In this document: piece after piece, positions 61,218 to 64,000 of the stretch
How the letters are laid out: each line of letters begins with the position of its first letter
How positions within the stretch are numbered: the stretch's first letter is position 1
Origin: Apiosordaria backusii
Lineage: Eukaryota > Ascomycota > Sordariomycetes > Sordariales > Lasiosphaeriaceae
Length of the DNA stretch: 64,000 nt
Direction: 5' to 3'
Assembly (NCBI GenBank): GCA_030549205.1
Contig: JAUKTV010000014.1
Span: 186,001-250,000 of the forward strand
Program-made: the position numbers and the translations under genes
The notes under the pieces: generated by a model
The model's database searches: none
What the model was told of the DNA's origin: nothing
Seen by the model: only the letters and a program-made list of their open reading frames with translations

Positions 61218-62889
61218 ATGCACCTCCAGTTCGTGTTGTCGATCACGTTGGTGGGTTTGGCTGTTGCCAACCCCCTATCAAGCCCCCTAGCCAAGCGAGC
61301 TGCTATCGATGACTGCTTGCGGGCTGCCAATGTCCCTGTTGACGCGCCCAACTCGAACGACTGGAGGGCTGATGCCAACCCGTTCAACCAGAGACTCAAA
61401 TACACGCCAGTTGCCATCGCTGTCCCAACAACGGTTGCGCAGGTGCAAGCTGCTGTGTCATGTGCCGCCAAGGTTGGAGTCAAAGTCAATCCCAAATCAG
61501 GTGGACATAGCTATGCATCTTTCGGCCTGGGAGGTGAAAATGGCCATTTTGTTGTGCAATTGGACCGCATGAACGCCGTCACCTACGACTCAGCGACACA
61601 GATTGCAACTGTCCAAGCCGGTGCTCGTCTCGGCCGGGTTGCGACAGCTCTCTATAACAACGGAAAAAGAGCATTCAGTCATGGGACATGCCCTGGGTAT
61701 GTTGTGAAGTCCCGAAATCCTCCTCCCCCCCCACATTGGAAAGTTGGGTTGGTTCGCCTGCAAGTCTACACCACTGCTAACCGCTGTCTTTGCCGTTTTA
61801 GTGTCGGAGTTGCTGGACACTCTCTTCATGGAGGGTTTGGGTTCAGCTCGCACACACACGGCCTGGCCGTCGACGCAATTGTTGGAGCAACTGTGGTACT
61901 CGCCGATGCCAGCGTTATCGAAACGTCCCAGACTGAAAACCCTCACATCTTTTGGGCACTGCGTGGTGCGGGATCCAACTTTGGAATTGTCACAAGTCTC
62001 AAGTTCAAGACATTTGCTGCCCCTTCACAAGTGACAGTCTTTTCCATCAACCTGCCGTGGAACAACGCGAGTGCCATTGTGCAAGGCTGGTCCGCCATTC
62101 AGGATTGGCTCAAGGCCGGCATGCCCAAGGAGATGAATGGCCGTGTCTTTGGGAACCGTATGCAAACGCAAATCCAGGGTCTCTATCATGGGACTCAGGA
62201 CCAGCTCCAGACCGCGATTCAGCCACTTCTCACCAAACTCAATGCGCAACTCTCGCAACAGCAGCAGTATGATTGGATGGGTGCATTCTCCTACTACACA
62301 TATGGTCAACAGGTTGACGTTTCGCGCCCCTATAATCTGGTACGTTTTGATGCCTCCAAAACAGTAATTTACCCAAGATCGGGCTTAAATACCAGACTAA
62401 CTATCGCTCCAGGTTGAGACATTTTACTCCAAGTCCTTAGTCACGCCGGCTTTACCCGACGACGTCCTGCAAAACGTCGCCAACTACTGGGACCAGAAGG
62501 CCAGGTCTAACAACCGTGGCTGGTTCATCATTATCGATCTCTACGGCGGCGCGAACTCAGCCATCACCAAGGTGGACAGTAATGCGACGGCATACCCGTT
62601 CCGCGATCCCAACAACCACCTCTTCCTTTATGAGTTCTACGACCGTGTGCACTCCGGCTCTTATCCATCAAATGGATTTGAATTCCTTGACGGCTGGGTC
62701 AAGAGTTTTACGGACGGACTTACCACAGACCAGTGGGGGATGTACATCAACTACGCTGATCCTACCCTCAACCGAACCACGGCGCAAGATGTCTACTACA
62801 GAAAGAACCTGCCAAAGCTGAGAGCCCTCAAGACCGAACTTGATCCTACCGAGCTGTTTTACTACCCGCAGGCTGTCCAGCCAGCGTGA
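61218..62889 (+). CDS. Secreted FAD-dependent oligosaccharide oxidase (AA7, glucooligosaccharide/chitooligosaccharide oxidase type)
   Basis: Exons are 61218-61696, 61802-62339 and 62413-62889, giving 497 aa. Residues 1-18 form a signal peptide (MHLQFVLSITLVGLAVA), and KR at 26-27 is a possible Kex2 site. The FAD-binding PCMH domain starts near residue 60. NPKSGGHSYASFG carries His97, and SHGTCPGVGVAGHS carries Cys158. Both fit the two flavin attachment residues of glucooligosaccharide oxidase, which suggests bicovalent FAD. The C-terminal BBE segment is YYRKNLPKLRALK to FYYPQAV. Such enzymes oxidise the reducing end of oligosaccharides to the lactone and give hydrogen peroxide. The substrate cannot be decided from sequence. 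Splicing at both introns keeps the frame exactly. It is convergent with the next gene, 149 bp away. Confidence 0.9.
61697..61801 (+). other. Intron 1 of the AA7 oxidase gene (105 bp)
   Basis: It has a GTATGT donor, a CTGCTAACC branch site and a TTTTAG acceptor. It splits a Gly codon within the conserved TCPGVG segment. Removal restores the family motif exactly. Confidence 0.92.
62340..62412 (+). other. Intron 2 of the AA7 oxidase gene (73 bp)
   Basis: It has a GTACGT donor, an AGACTAACT branch site and a CCAG acceptor. It lies between codons (phase 0), joining SRPYNL to VETFYSK. Confidence 0.92.
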
Positions 62890-63038
62890 ATATGGCTACC
62901 GGGGTTGGCGCGACTGGAACGAAGGGTTCTAGCCTATACGGGATATTCAAACACTTAGTAAAGGGAACTGAAGATGAACGATATCACAGAACAGGGCGTT
63001 GGGCGAAAAGATCACCCACTGAATTTATCCGCGACTGG

Positions 63039-64000
63039 TCACAGCTCTTCCCGAGTAAATGAGCGGTTCCTCTGTGAAGACAATGTCGCCTCGAGCAGCC
63101 TCCTGTCCACTTCGGCGCCCGTCCTGTCTTCTGACAGCTTTAGCCTCAAAAAGCGCTGGCTGGTGACCTCCTTGTCATACACCCACGTATTTGATCCATT
63201 TTGCTCGACGTGATTGTATCCATACTCGACTCCAAATTCGAACAAATCACCTAGCCCCTCTATCGCATACAGGACCGTAAGGGGATCGAAAGACGGACGG
63301 GCTGTGTTATACCCGTAGTAAATATACGCGGCTTTGACAGGATCATCTCGGGGGCCTTCATTGATTAGACGAAGACCAGACGTCACGTTTTCTCCTATTT
63401 CGAACCCGGAGAAGGTGATGGGGCTGCCTTTCCAGGTATTGACGACGTGAGCGGCGAGGGATGGGTCGCCGCCCCAAAAGTTGTACTCATAGCCCGAGGG
63501 ATATTCGCCGCCCATAATTACCAGTTCCAAGACTTTGGCGGCGATCAGATCAGGACCGGGGAGGGGCGAATAGATGTCTGGTGATGAGTTTAGAAGCGCG
63601 GACAACTGCAGTTGACCACATTAGCCTTTGAACAGTAGCAAAGTGACTGGTCTGTAATCCTGGAAGCAGGGGGCGAAGGAATATACATTATCAAAAAATC
63701 CAATCGAAGCGATCGTGACGCTGTCATCTGGGGCTTCAGAGAGGACTTTTCGATAGAGGGCGACCGGGTCCCAGGCATCCTCGGCATGGCCCCATTGTAA
63801 CGAACCCCCGGACCAGTGGTAGGCCACTTTGCTTGTATATTCACCTAGTTCAAAGAACCAGGAATCGAAGAACGTTACATTGGTCAAGGGGCGCCGGATC
63901 CCAATAGGAGTGTTGGTCCGACCATAGTGGGCAAGAATGGCAGATGCTGCCAGGGCCGAGTAGGTGGAGGGGTAGTTAACATTAACAGCGAGAAGCTCAA
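63039..64000 (-). CDS. Inosine-uridine type nucleoside hydrolase, 5' end beyond the window
   Basis: The gene runs leftward. The exon 64000-63687 (open at the window edge) and the exon 63605-63039 are joined across an 81-bp intron, giving a frame ending RSFTREEL. Visible parts include VNVNYPSTYSALAASAIL, HWSGGSLQWGHAEDAWDP, SVTIASIGFFDN, VLELVIMGGEYPSG and NFWGGDPSLAAHVV. The last is the N..GDP.AA element of nucleoside hydrolases, and MGG precedes it as in the family. The N-terminal DxDxxxDD metal site would lie beyond 64000. The enzyme class cleaves the N-glycosidic bond of ribonucleosides; specificity is not decidable here. Confidence 0.85.
63606..63686 (-). other. Intron of the nucleoside hydrolase gene (81 bp)
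   Basis: It has a GTATAT donor, a GGCTAATG branch site and a CTGCAG acceptor on the minus strand. It joins GFFDN to LSALLNSS in frame. Confidence 0.88.

Overview
This window looks like a filamentous ascomycete chromosome. The two ordinary genes at the right end have short fungal introns (GTATGT or GTACGT donors, CTAAC-type branch points). The rest is dominated by very AT-rich, stop-riddled transposon remains of the kind left by repeat-induced point mutation (RIP). No species can be named from the sequence alone.

Layout. 1-5335 is a decayed Ty3/gypsy element. A decayed Ty1/copia element (copia A, 5336-27651, minus strand, 831-bp LTRs, TSD ATTAT) is inserted into it. Copia A was in turn hit by two intact chromoviral Ty3/gypsy elements: gypsy-1 (9469-16799, TSD GTAGG) and gypsy-2 (18980-26348, TSD AAAAG). 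27652-32176 is decayed sequence holding a 978-bp dispersed repeat with a 14-bp TSD. Copia C (32177-38631, minus, 680-bp LTRs, TSD TTTAA) follows. Copia B (39280-55177, plus, same family as A) carries intact gypsy-3 (40210-47499, TSD CTATA) and a second copy of the dispersed repeat. 55178 to about 58650 is more AT-rich decay. From about 58650 base composition returns to normal. The last 3 kb hold a secreted FAD oligosaccharide oxidase (AA7 type, 61218-62889, three exons) and, convergent to it, the 3' part of a nucleoside hydrolase (63039 to beyond 64000).

The three gypsy elements are the young, intact component. Each has LTRs that match (one mismatch in gypsy-1, none seen in the others), an open gag, an open pol (protease, RT, RNase H, integrase, chromodomain) in the -1 frame, and a conserved GGGAAAA slippery heptamer with a GC stem 6 nt downstream. 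The LTR-adjacent leader repeats the complement of a 9-mer near the likely transcription start, which suggests Tf1-like self-priming. The R-U5 part of the LTR is shared by all three, but the U3 promoters are unrelated, each with its own repeats.

The most unusual system is a third gene on the antisense strand at the 3' end of all three gypsy elements. It encodes a roughly 195-217 aa protein with a Zn(II)2Cys6-type cysteine cluster, a coiled coil and an acidic Asp-Trp tail. It is interrupted at the same place and in the same phase by a short canonical intron (49, 45 and 57 bp). Its 3' end overlaps the antisense of the pol chromodomain tail. An antisense intron cannot be removed from the sense genomic RNA, so it survives retrotransposition. 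The gene reads away from the 3' LTR U3, so U3 may act as a two-way promoter. The CGG-containing repeats in the gypsy-1 and gypsy-3 U3s raise the possibility that each subfamily encodes a regulator of its own promoter.
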